A DNA stretch of 64,000 nt from UQRS01 sp050946935. GTDB lineage: Bacteria > Bacillota > Clostridia > Oscillospirales > Acutalibacteraceae. The first letter of the stretch is position 1. The number at the start of each line of letters is the position of its first letter. Position numbers and translations under genes: made by a program. A model generated the notes under the pieces. The model saw nothing but the letters and a program-made list of their open reading frames with translations, had not been told where the DNA came from and did no database searches. Of this stretch, positions 1-7,695 are shown in pieces. The stretch is taken from the NCBI GenBank assembly GCA_050946935.1, contig JBMNVR010000002.1:62001-126000 (forward strand), in the 5' to 3' direction.

Positions 1-1
1 G

Positions 2-742
2 CCGGCAACCTCTTATATCTATCCGATCCCGTATGAGTATTATGAGAAATACAAAATCCGCCGATACGGCTTCCACGGAACGTCGCACCGCTATGTTTCC
101 GGGCGGATGATCGAAAAACTTGGCCGTGGAGCCAAAGGGACAAAGATCGTCACCTGCCACCTCGGCAACGGCTGCTCAATCACGGCGGTTAAGGACGGCA
201 AGTGCCTCGACACCACGATGGGGCTTACCCCGCTGGATGGTATGATGATGGGCACCCGCTGCGGCACGATGGACCCGTCGGTGCTGACCTTTATCGCGGA
301 AAAAGACAATCTTTCCCCGGCGGAGGTTTCAGACATCTGCAATAAAAAATCCGGACTGCTCGGCGTGTCCGGCCTCTCCCACGACAGCCGCGACGTCAAC
401 AACGCGGCCGACGCGGGTAACGAGCGCGCCAAGCTCGCCATCGGGATTCAGAGGTATGAGGTCGCCAAGTTTGTCGGCAGTTTTGCTGCGGCTATGAACG
501 GCCTGGACGCGGTGGTGTTCACCGGCGGTATCGGGGAGAACGATCCCGGTCTGCGCCAGTATGTGGTGGAGCACCTCAGCTACCTCGGCGTCGGGTTTGA
601 TGCAGAGGCCAATCACTCCCGCGGGAAAGAGGTCCGGATTTCCACCCCCGATTCGAAAGTACAGGTCTGGGTCATCCCGACCGATGAGGAAATGGTCATT
701 GCCCGCGACACGCTTGCTTTGATTGAAAAACGGGGAAAGTAA
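2..742 (+). CDS. ackA: Acetate kinase, C-terminal part (5' end outside window)
   Basis: Acetate kinase makes ATP and acetate from acetyl phosphate, the last step of acetogenic fermentation, in the cytoplasm. The reading frame is open from base 2 and begins inside the protein. Readable family motifs are the RYGFHGTSHRYV block, HLGNGCS, the GLTPLDGMMMGTRCG segment, and near the C-terminus FTGGIGEN and PTDEEMVIARDT. The carboxyl end looks complete, with a TAA stop. Roughly the last 60 percent of a usual ~400-residue enzyme is present. Phosphotransacetylase, the usual partner, is not in the window. The family assignment is near certain; only the upstream part is missing. Confidence 0.97.
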   Translation, partial: PATSYIYPIPYEYYEKYKIRRYGFHGTSHRYVSGRMIEKLGRGAKGTKIVTCHLGNGCSITAVKDGKCLDTTMGLTPLDGMMMGTRCGTMDPSVLTFIAEKDNLSPAEVSDICNKKSGLLGVSGLSHDSRDVNNAADAGNERAKLAIGIQRYEVAKFVGSFAAAMNGLDAVVFTGGIGENDPGLRQYVVEHLSYLGVGFDAEANHSRGKEVRISTPDSKVQVWVIPTDEEMVIARDTLALIEKRGK

Positions 743-866
743 TTTTTCTTACCGGCCGGCCACGTGCCGCCGGACGCAAAGGCGGGGCGATCACGATTAA
801 ATTCGCGCATATCCCGCATACTATTCTTTGAACCTTTATACAAGTTTGAAAGGAAGCGTGAGGCTG

Positions 867-1823
867 ATGCGAAGCGGTTTTGTCCGGACGGCGGACGGAA
901 AGCTGTCTCTTTCCAAGATTGTGCTTGGAACCTGTTATTTCGGCACCGATATTCCGGAAGATGTTTCTTATGATATGCTGGACGCCTATTACGCCGCCGG
1001 CGGCCGGACGCTGGACACCGCCCGGGCTTACGGACAGGACGCCGACGGTCGGTCAGCCAGCGAACAGACGGTCGGCAACTGGATCCAGACCCGCGGCCTC
1101 CGGGAGGAGATCACGCTGGTCACCAAAGGCGGCCATCCGCATTTTTCCGACATGCACGCCTCCCGCCTGAGCGAGGCGGAGATTTACGCCGATTTTGAGG
1201 CCAGCCTGCGCGACCTTTCCGCCGACCGGGTGGATGTCTATTTTCTGCATCGGGACGACGCTTCGATTCCGGTCGGCCGGATTATGGATATCCTCGACCG
1301 GCTGGTGAAAGAGGGGCGCGTCCGTGCGCTCGGCGCCTCGAACTGGAGTGTTTCCCGGATCCTTGAAGCCAACGCATACGCGCTGGAAAAAGGCAAGACC
1401 CCCTTCACGGTTTCGCAGATTCAGTGGAGTCTGGCGGCCAGTACGCCGGAGGCTTGGAACGACGACACCCTTGTCTGCATGACCGACGAGGAATATGCCG
1501 CGTATTTACGGGCCGGCATCCCGGTCATGGCCTATTCTCCGCAGGCCAAGGGAATTTTCTCCAAATACATCGCCGGCGGAGAGGCGGCGTTGGGTCGCAA
1601 AATCCGCGAACGCTTTTTGACCGAAGAAAACCTGCGCCGCATTGAGCGGGTGCGCACCCTGTCGGAATTGAGCGGACTCTCCCCGGCGGCGGTAGCGCTC
1701 GCTTATATTACCTGCAACCCGCTGGAAGGGTTTGCCATCGTCGGCTGCTCGAGCGTTGCGCAGCTTCGCGACAGTCTGAGTGCAGCCGATCTGGAGCTGA
1801 ATATTTCTACTCTGACCGAATAA
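867..1823 (+). CDS. Aldo/keto reductase
   Basis: Predicted NAD(P)H-dependent oxidoreductase of the aldo/keto reductase (TIM-barrel) superfamily, 318 residues. The classical catalytic tetrad is visible at near-standard positions: Asp50 and Tyr55 in LDTARAYG, Lys87 in VTKGG, and His128 in YFLHRDD. A C-terminal VGCSS motif fits nucleotide binding. I chose the ATG at 867 because AAAGGA lies 12 bases upstream; an in-frame ATG at 828 has no visible ribosome site. It ends 16 bases before galK, so the two are probably co-transcribed. The substrate is unknown; a sugar or small aldehyde is only a guess from context. Confidence 0.9.
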   Translation: MRSGFVRTADGKLSLSKIVLGTCYFGTDIPEDVSYDMLDAYYAAGGRTLDTARAYGQDADGRSASEQTVGNWIQTRGLREEITLVTKGGHPHFSDMHASRLSEAEIYADFEASLRDLSADRVDVYFLHRDDASIPVGRIMDILDRLVKEGRVRALGASNWSVSRILEANAYALEKGKTPFTVSQIQWSLAASTPEAWNDDTLVCMTDEEYAAYLRAGIPVMAYSPQAKGIFSKYIAGGEAALGRKIRERFLTEENLRRIERVRTLSELSGLSPAAVALAYITCNPLEGFAIVGCSSVAQLRDSLSAADLELNISTLTE

Positions 1824-1839
1824 ATTTGGAGGTTTGCAT

Positions 1840-3141
1840 ATGAAGCTGGAGGAACAAAAGAAATTGATGGAGAAGCACGCCTACGCGGCCGATCTCAATT
1901 TGCTGTATGGGGAGCACAATCTGGCCTCCAAACGATACGCGGCTGCCTGCGACGCGTTCGCCAAGCTGTTCGGCAAGGACAGGGAGGTGCGTTTTTTCAG
2001 TGCGCCCGGCCGGACCGAGGTTGGCGGAAACCACACCGATCATCAGCACGGCTGTGTGCTGGCCGGCAGCGTGAATCTGGACGTGATCGCCGTGGCTTCT
2101 CCGAACGATGAAAATATCGTCCGCATTCAGTCGGCCGGCTTTGATATGGATGAGATTGATCTCGCCGTTCTCGACCCGGTGGAGGGGGAGACCGGCCGGG
2201 CCGCCGCCCTGATCCGGGGCATGTGCGCCGCCTTCCGAAAGGCCGGACTGAACATCGGAGGATTCGACGCTTACACGACCTCCAACGTTTTGAAAGGGTC
2301 GGGCCTCTCCAGTTCTGCCGCATTTGAGGTGCTGGTGGGGGTCATTCTCAGCCACCTCTACAACGGCGGGAAGGAAATGGCTGTACAGACCGCCAAGATG
2401 GCGCAGTACGCTGAAAATGTCTATTTTGGCAAACCTTGCGGCCTGATGGATCAGATGGCCAGCAGTGTCGGTGGCTTTACCGCCATTGATTTTGCTGATC
2501 CGGAGGAGCCTGTCATCGAGAAAATTTCCTTTGACCCGGCTGAGCGTGGGCACCGGCTTTGCATCGTGAATACCGGCGGCAACCATGCTGATCTGACCGG
2601 GGATTACGCCGACATCACGGCCGAGATGGGCGCGGTTGCCGCCCTATTCGGCAAGGCCGTTTTGCGTGAGGTGGATGAGGAACAGTTTCTCCTTTCGATC
2701 GCAACAGTGCGGGAGCAGTGCGGCGATCGCGCGGTGCTGCGCGCCCTGCACTTTTTCGATGAAAACCGCCGCGCGGTGAAGGAAAAGGAGGCACTGCAAG
2801 CCGGGGATTTCGACCGGTTCCTCGCCCTGGTTCGGGCTTCGGGCCGCTCTTCCTATATGTATTTGCAGAATGTGTATTCTCCGTCCGCGCCGAAAGAACA
2901 GGGGCTGTCGCTGGCCCTCGCTCTATGTGAGCGCGTGCTGGGGGAAAGGGGAGCTTTCCGTGTACACGGCGGCGGCTTCGCCGGAACGGTGCAGGCCTTT
3001 GTGCCCGACGACCTGCTTGAGCATTTTATCAATGAGATGGAGGTCGTTTTCGGGGACGAGAGCTGCCATGTGCTGAACATTCGTCCGGCCGGCGGTTTTG
3101 CTTTATCGGCGGACGAACATTCCCAAAGGGAAAACTGCTAA
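1840..3141 (+). CDS. galK: Galactokinase family (GHMP kinase)
   Basis: GHMP-family sugar kinase of 433 residues, expected to phosphorylate galactose at C1 for the Leloir pathway. The start ATG follows GGAGG with 7-base spacing. The N-terminal signature reads GRTEVGGNHTDHQHG (residues 57-71), the ATP loop GLSSSAA spans 159-165, the catalytic Asp208 lies in CGLMDQMAS, and the late GHMP motif HGGGFAGT is present. The signature differs from the usual GEHTDY: Asn replaces the sugar-contacting Glu and His replaces Tyr. The protein is also longer than typical ~390-residue galactokinases. Galactokinase is the best call, supported by galT 2 kb away, but a related hexose or uronate kinase cannot be excluded. 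Confidence 0.83.
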   Translation: MKLEEQKKLMEKHAYAADLNLLYGEHNLASKRYAAACDAFAKLFGKDREVRFFSAPGRTEVGGNHTDHQHGCVLAGSVNLDVIAVASPNDENIVRIQSAGFDMDEIDLAVLDPVEGETGRAAALIRGMCAAFRKAGLNIGGFDAYTTSNVLKGSGLSSSAAFEVLVGVILSHLYNGGKEMAVQTAKMAQYAENVYFGKPCGLMDQMASSVGGFTAIDFADPEEPVIEKISFDPAERGHRLCIVNTGGNHADLTGDYADITAEMGAVAALFGKAVLREVDEEQFLLSIATVREQCGDRAVLRALHFFDENRRAVKEKEALQAGDFDRFLALVRASGRSSYMYLQNVYSPSAPKEQGLSLALALCERVLGERGAFRVHGGGFAGTVQAFVPDDLLEHFINEMEVVFGDESCHVLNIRPAGGFALSADEHSQRENC

Positions 3142-3210
3142 AAATTTCCCGTGATTCCGGCGGGAGATTTTGTCAATCTGGATAAAATTTCATTATCTTG
3201 GTTCGAGAGG

Positions 3211-3239
3211 TTGATTGTTTTTCTGATTTCAGCTATAAT
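3211..3239 (+). promoter_or_regulatory. Sigma-A-type promoter for the OadG-OadB pair
   Basis: TTGATT at 3211-3216 and TATAAT at 3234-3239 are separated by exactly 17 bases, in the 152-base gap after galK and about 55 bases before the OadG start codon. This indicates transcription of the decarboxylase subunits independent of galK. Confidence 0.8.
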
Positions 3240-3293
3240 ACTTTGTAAGTATGTTAATTTTTCTACAATTTCTTTCAGCGAAGGAGCGATTCT

Positions 3294-3692
3294 ATGACGG
3301 AGAGTCTGGTGGATACCGCGATCAATGTGACGATCTGCGGTCTGGCGATCGTTTTCGGCACCCTCATCCTGCTGGTTATCGTAATCTCTGTTTTCGGACT
3401 GATTATGAAAAATGTGAACGCGGTCGGCAACAAAAGCAAGTCGGCCAAGACGGAAAAAGGAAAAGCCCCGGCGATTGCGGCGGCCAAGGCGCCCGCAGCG
3501 GCACAGCCGGTTGTACAGAATACGCCAGTTTCCAATGAAGATGAGCTGATCGCTGTGATTTCGGCGGCGGTGGCGGCAACCTATGCGGGAAGCGGCAAGA
3601 CCTTTGCTGTGCGGAATATTCGACCGGCCGCGGCCGGTGCGCGCAGTGTATGGGCTGCGGCGGGCGTTGCGCGCAACACCCGTGCGTTTTAG
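3294..3692 (+). CDS. Sodium-pump decarboxylase, gamma/delta-type subunit (OadG family)
   Basis: Small membrane subunit, 132 residues, of a biotin-dependent sodium-translocating decarboxylase (oxaloacetate, methylmalonyl-CoA or glutaconyl-CoA type). One N-terminal transmembrane helix (about residues 13-38, GLAIVFGTLILLVIVISVFG) is followed by an Ala/Lys/Pro-rich linker. A C-terminal segment, DELIAVISAAVAATY followed by FAVRNI, is typical of OadG-like proteins. A GAAGGAG ribosome site precedes the ATG. It lies 21 bases upstream of the beta subunit, as in known operons. The carboxyltransferase alpha subunit and the biotin carrier are absent from both flanks. Confidence 0.85.
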   Translation: MTESLVDTAINVTICGLAIVFGTLILLVIVISVFGLIMKNVNAVGNKSKSAKTEKGKAPAIAAAKAPAAAQPVVQNTPVSNEDELIAVISAAVAATYAGSGKTFAVRNIRPAAAGARSVWAAAGVARNTRAF

Positions 3693-3713
3693 AAAGGCGG
3701 CGAGGAATTAAGG

Positions 3714-4910
3714 ATGGAGATTTTTCAGAAATTCGTGGACACGATCGGTTCGATTTTATCGAATTCCGGATTTGCCGGCCTGTTTCAGGGGGACGGATAT
3801 AAAAGCCTGATTATGATCGGCGTGTCCTGTGTCCTGTTTGTGCTGGCGATTAAATTTCAGTTTGAACCCTTGCTGCTTTTACCGATCGCTTTTGGTATGT
3901 TACTCACCAACCTGCCGGGCGCGGGTCTGTATCATCCTGAGCTGTGGCAGGGTGCGAGTGCCGACATCAGTTACAATGCGATTTTGCATGAAGGCGGCTT
4001 GCTTGATATTTTGTACATGGGGGTCAAGTTGGGAATTTATCCGCCGTTGATTTTTCTTGGCATCGGCGCGATGACCGATTTCGGTCCGCTGATCGCCAAC
4101 CCGAAAAGCTTCCTGCTCGGTGCGGCGGCGCAGTTTGGTATTTTTGTCGCCTTTATCGGTGCGCTGGCGCTTGGCTTTGACGTGAACGAGGCTGGATCAA
4201 TCGGCATTATCGGTGGTGCCGACGGCCCGACCGCGATCTTTGTTACATCCAAATTGGCGCCGAATCTGCTCGGTTCGATCGCCGTGGCGGCCTATTCTTA
4301 TATGGCGCTTGTGCCTGTCATTCAGCCGCCGATCATGAAGGCGCTGACCACTAAAAAAGAACGGCTGATCCGTATGGATGCACTTCGTCCCGTCTCCCGG
4401 CTGGAGAAGATCATTTTCCCGATCTTGGTTACCATCGTGGTGGCTTTGCTGCTGCCCGACGCGGCACCGCTTGTCGGCATGCTGATGCTTGGCAACCTGA
4501 TGAAGGAAAGCGGCGTAGTCGACCGGATCAGCAAAACTGCCCAGAACGAGCTGATGAATATCATCACAATTTTTCTCGGTATCAGCGTCGGCGCGACAAC
4601 CAACGGTCCCTCTTTCCTGAACGCCAAGACGCTTGGAATTATCGCAATGGGTCTGGCTGCTTTTGCGTTTGGTACAGTGGGCGGCGTGCTGCTTGGCAAG
4701 CTGATGTGTCTTGTAACCAAGGGAAAGGTCAACCCGCTGATCGGTTCGGCCGGTGTGTCGGCGGTGCCGATGGCCGCCCGTGTCTCGCAGAAGGTCGGGC
4801 AGGAGTATGATCCCGGTAACTTCCTGCTGATGCACGCCATGGGTCCCAATGTGGCCGGCGTAATCGGTTCGGCGGTCGCCGCGGGCGTACTGCTCAACAT
4901 GTGCAGATAA
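3714..4910 (+). CDS. Sodium ion-translocating decarboxylase beta subunit (OadB/MmdB/GcdB family)
   Basis: Integral membrane subunit, 398 residues with many hydrophobic helices, that couples decarboxylation of carboxybiotin to Na+ export. Diagnostic stretches include the GSIGIIGGADGPTAIF segment with the conserved Asp, FLGIGAMTDFGPLI, and the C-terminal SAGVSAVPMAARVSQ and HAMGPNVAGVIGSAVAAG blocks. Length fits the family (~370-430). It follows the gamma/delta-like subunit. Which acyl substrate the complex uses cannot be told from the beta subunit, because the substrate-specific carboxyltransferase is not encoded nearby. Confidence 0.95.
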   Translation: MEIFQKFVDTIGSILSNSGFAGLFQGDGYKSLIMIGVSCVLFVLAIKFQFEPLLLLPIAFGMLLTNLPGAGLYHPELWQGASADISYNAILHEGGLLDILYMGVKLGIYPPLIFLGIGAMTDFGPLIANPKSFLLGAAAQFGIFVAFIGALALGFDVNEAGSIGIIGGADGPTAIFVTSKLAPNLLGSIAVAAYSYMALVPVIQPPIMKALTTKKERLIRMDALRPVSRLEKIIFPILVTIVVALLLPDAAPLVGMLMLGNLMKESGVVDRISKTAQNELMNIITIFLGISVGATTNGPSFLNAKTLGIIAMGLAAFAFGTVGGVLLGKLMCLVTKGKVNPLIGSAGVSAVPMAARVSQKVGQEYDPGNFLLMHAMGPNVAGVIGSAVAAGVLLNMCR

Positions 4911-4969
4911 TTCGGACATACGGCCGGCATGCTGTGCCGCTTTTGACAGAACTTGAAATGCTTTGCAGG

Positions 4970-5003
4970 CGCGGCGTTCCGCAAGACGGAATGCCGCGTT
5001 TTT
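4970..5003 (+). terminator. Intrinsic terminator after OadB
   Basis: A 12-base-pair stem (one G-U) with loop CAAGA (4982-4986) is followed by TTTTT at 4999-5003. It ends the decarboxylase transcription unit. Confidence 0.85.
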
Positions 5004-5050
5004 ATGCCGGATATGCAGCCTGAACCTCCGGCACCCGCAAAGATGTGCTG

Positions 5051-5071
5051 GTTATCCGGATACCGGATAAC
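5051..5071. promoter_or_regulatory. Palindromic operator-like site upstream of galT
   Basis: GTTATCCGG and CCGGATAAC form a perfect 9-base inverted repeat around the central ATA. A half-site TTATCCGG recurs at 5103-5110, and a weak -10-like TATACT lies at 5139-5144 before the galT ribosome site. The size and symmetry suit a dimeric repressor such as a LacI-family regulator. No such regulator gene is in the window, so the role is inferred. Confidence 0.5.
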
Positions 5072-5176
5072 GCGGGTCGAAGCCTGAAAATCCGAAACGT
5101 CTTTATCCGGTGGATACATATCTGCCGCCGCGGCCGTTTATACTTATTTTAAACAATTGTGTGGGGAGGAACGGGA

Positions 5177-6679
5177 ATGACTCAGATACTGGACTGTATT
5201 GGAAAACTGGCCGACTACGGCGTTCGGACCGGCCTTGTGGCGGCGGCCGACCGCATCTATATCACCAACCGTTTGCTGGAACTGTTCGGGCTGGATGAGA
5301 TGGGCGATGCGCCGTACTGCTGGACGTCGGACGACTCCCTTTCGGCCCTGCTTGGAGAGATGTGCGATTACGCCTTTTCCAATGGCCTGCTGAAGGAGGA
5401 CAGCATAACCTGGCGCGATCTGTTCGACACCAAAATCATGGGCATCCTCACGCCGCCGCCGTCGCAGATCATCGCTGATTTTCAGAAGCGGTATGACGCT
5501 TCTCCGAAGCAGGCTACCGACGCCTATTACCGGATGAATCTCGACAACAACTATATCCGGCGCGACCGCATCGCGAAAGACCGCAAGTGGAAGGCCGATA
5601 CCCCTTACGGCGAGTTGGATATCACTATCAACCTCTCTAAGCCGGAGAAGGATCCGAAAGCCATTGCGGCCGCCAAAAACGCAGCGCAGAGCGGCTATCC
5701 GAAATGCCAGCTCTGCCGGGAAAACGAGGGCTATGCCGGCCGGCTCAACCATCCGGCGCGGCAGAATTTGCGGGTCATTCCGGTTGAGATTCAGGGCAGT
5801 TCGTGGGGATTTCAATATTCTCCCTATGTCTACTACAACGAGCACTGCATCGTTTTCAACGCGCAGCATGTGCCGATGAAGATCAACAAGGACACCTTTT
5901 GCAAGCTGTTTGATTTTGTCCGGCAATTCCCGCATTATTTTGTGGGTTCCAACGCCGATCTGCCGATTGTGGGCGGGTCTATCCTCAGCCACGACCATTT
6001 TCAGGGAGGCAATTATACCTTCGCTATGGCGAAAGCCGGGATCGAGCGGCGTTTTTCTCCGGCCGGGTTCGGGGATGTAGAGGCCGGTGTGGTTGCCTGG
6101 CCGATGTCGGTTGTCCGCCTGCGTCATCGGGAGCCCGATCGCCTGATCGAGCTGGGAGATCATATTCTGCAAAAATGGCGGACGTACAGCGATCCGGCCG
6201 CCTTTATTTATGCACAGACCGATGGCCAGCCTCACAATACGATCACACCGATCGCCCGTAAGAGCGGGAATGTGTACGAGCTGGATCTTGTGCTGCGCAA
6301 TAATATCACCACCGAGGAGCATCCGCTCGGCGTGTTTCACCCCCATGCCGATCTGCATCATATTAAGAAGGAGAATATCGGTCTGATTGAGGTGATGGGT
6401 CTTGCCGTTCTCCCCGCCCGGTTGAAAGCGGAATTCGCCCGGCTGGCCGACGCGCTGGTGAAAGGGGAGGATATCCGCGCAATCCCCGAGATTGAAAAGC
6501 ACGCCGACTGGGCAGAGACGTTTGCAAAACGATACGACCGGATCGGGGAAGAGAACGTCCTGCCGATTCTGGAGCAGGAGACCGGGCGGATATTTCTCCG
6601 TGTACTGGAGGACGCCGGGGTGTTCAAGCGTACAGCAGAGGGGCAGGCGGCTTTCGACCGGTTTTTGGCGACGCTGTAA
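5177..6679 (+). CDS. galT: Galactose-1-phosphate uridylyltransferase, Firmicutes class II
   Basis: Transfers UMP from UDP-glucose to galactose-1-phosphate in the Leloir pathway. The protein has 500 residues, the usual size for the class II enzyme of Gram-positive bacteria and longer than the ~350-residue enterobacterial type. The active-site region reads SHDHFQGG with His272-Asp-His274, replacing the HPH of class I. CQLCRENEGYAGR and a late HPHADLHHIKKENIGLIEVMG-type segment are also characteristic. The ATG at 5177 follows GGGGAGGA with 6-base spacing. It is separated from galK by the two decarboxylase genes and a terminator. A near-perfect hairpin follows the gene. Confidence 0.95.
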   Translation: MTQILDCIGKLADYGVRTGLVAAADRIYITNRLLELFGLDEMGDAPYCWTSDDSLSALLGEMCDYAFSNGLLKEDSITWRDLFDTKIMGILTPPPSQIIADFQKRYDASPKQATDAYYRMNLDNNYIRRDRIAKDRKWKADTPYGELDITINLSKPEKDPKAIAAAKNAAQSGYPKCQLCRENEGYAGRLNHPARQNLRVIPVEIQGSSWGFQYSPYVYYNEHCIVFNAQHVPMKINKDTFCKLFDFVRQFPHYFVGSNADLPIVGGSILSHDHFQGGNYTFAMAKAGIERRFSPAGFGDVEAGVVAWPMSVVRLRHREPDRLIELGDHILQKWRTYSDPAAFIYAQTDGQPHNTITPIARKSGNVYELDLVLRNNITTEEHPLGVFHPHADLHHIKKENIGLIEVMGLAVLPARLKAEFARLADALVKGEDIRAIPEIEKHADWAETFAKRYDRIGEENVLPILEQETGRIFLRVLEDAGVFKRTAEGQAAFDRFLATL

Positions 6680-6756
6680 AGATAAAAAGATTCCGCCGGC
6701 AGAAGGCTGTGCTTCGCCCGCGGACCGAAATCTTTTTAAAAAGGCAAGGTAGGTAA

Positions 6757-6799
6757 AAACGCCGCCGGCTTGTTGATGTGCAACAGGCCGGCGGCGTTT
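6757..6799. terminator. Long hairpin terminator after galT
   Basis: A 19-base stem (6757-6775 with 6781-6799, one G-U) has a 5-base loop. There is no T-run on the plus side; the A-run before the left arm would form a U-tract on the minus strand. It probably insulates galT from the two-component genes. Confidence 0.6.
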
Positions 6800-6863
6800 G
6801 CCTGCGCAAAGGTGTGCGGCAGGGTTTCTTGTGCCGACAAGCTGCAGATTTCTTGCAAAAATG

Positions 6864-6938
6864 TTCATATTCTGTTCATATAGATGTTGTAAAATATTTT
6901 GGGAAATCGCAATTTGCAAAAATTCACTTTGTATTCAT
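6864..6938 (+). promoter_or_regulatory. Two pairs of 11-base-spaced TTCAY repeats upstream of the response regulator
   Basis: TTCATA occurs at 6864 and 6875, and TTCAC/TTCAT at 6923 and 6934; both pairs have an exact 11-base period. OmpR/PhoB-family regulators bind direct repeats with this spacing, so this may be an autoregulatory site for the regulator encoded at 7008. The 328-base gap 6680-7007 otherwise holds only the galT hairpin. Confidence 0.4.
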
Positions 6939-7007
6939 GTTTTTTTCGCGCTGCGGTCATATTTTTCCGGTAGGATAGAAAACATAAAAAACGAGGGAGT
7001 GGGAAAG

Positions 7008-7691
7008 ATGGCGTCCAAGGTTCTGATTGTAGACGATGACGTAAATATTTGCGAACTGTTGCGGCTGTATCTCGAGAAAGACGGTTTCGATGTGATCGTC
7101 GCCAACGACGGAGAGGCGGCAATTTCTGCCGTGGGCGAGCACAAACCGGACATTATGCTGCTTGACATTATGCTGCCCAAGCTGGACGGCTGGCAGGTCT
7201 GCCGCGAGATCCGAAAGACCTCCTCCGTGCCGATCATTATGATTACCGCGAAGGGGGAGACCTTTGACAAGGTTCTCGGGCTTGAGCTCGGCGCGGATGA
7301 TTATGTCGTCAAGCCCTTTGACGCCAAGGAGGTTGTCGCCCGGGTCAAAGCGGTGCTTCGCCGCTCTGTGCAGGAGGACGACGCGGCTGTCAAAGAGGTG
7401 CGCTTTGACAAGCTGGTCATCAACCTGACCAACTATGAGCTGATTGTGGACGGCAAACAGATCGACACGCCCCCCAAGGAGCTGGAGTTGATTTATCATC
7501 TCGCCAGCAATCCCAATCGGGTGTATACCCGCGATCAGCTTTTGGATGAGGTTTGGGGCTTTGATTATTACGGCGATTCCAGGACGGTGGACGTGCACGT
7601 CAAGCGGCTGCGCGAGAAGCTGGAGAACGTCTCTCCGGAATGGAATCTGAAAACCGTTTGGGGCGTCGGGTACAAGTTCGAGGTGAAGTAA
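7008..7691 (+). CDS. OmpR/PhoB-family response regulator
   Basis: Two-component DNA-binding regulator, 227 residues. The receiver domain (about 4-117) shows the acidic pocket VDDD (9-11), the phospho-acceptor Asp53 in LLDIMLP, a Thr in MITAKG and the Lys in VVKPF. The C-terminal winged-helix domain (about 130-225) carries the usual ELELIYHLASNPNRVYTRDQ and RTVDVHVKRLREKL blocks. The ATG follows GAGGGAG with 8-base spacing. The partner kinase starts 4 bases downstream, then an HtrA protease, which suggests a cell-envelope stress circuit. The signal is unknown. Confidence 0.95.
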   Translation: MASKVLIVDDDVNICELLRLYLEKDGFDVIVANDGEAAISAVGEHKPDIMLLDIMLPKLDGWQVCREIRKTSSVPIIMITAKGETFDKVLGLELGADDYVVKPFDAKEVVARVKAVLRRSVQEDDAAVKEVRFDKLVINLTNYELIVDGKQIDTPPKELELIYHLASNPNRVYTRDQLLDEVWGFDYYGDSRTVDVHVKRLREKLENVSPEWNLKTVWGVGYKFEVK

Positions 7692-7695
7692 GGGT

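Noticed and set aside
5144..6919. Long minus-strand open frame (591 codons) opposite galT
   Set aside because: It mirrors the real gene in a GC-rich genome, has no recognisable motifs or ribosome site, and galT on the plus strand is certain.
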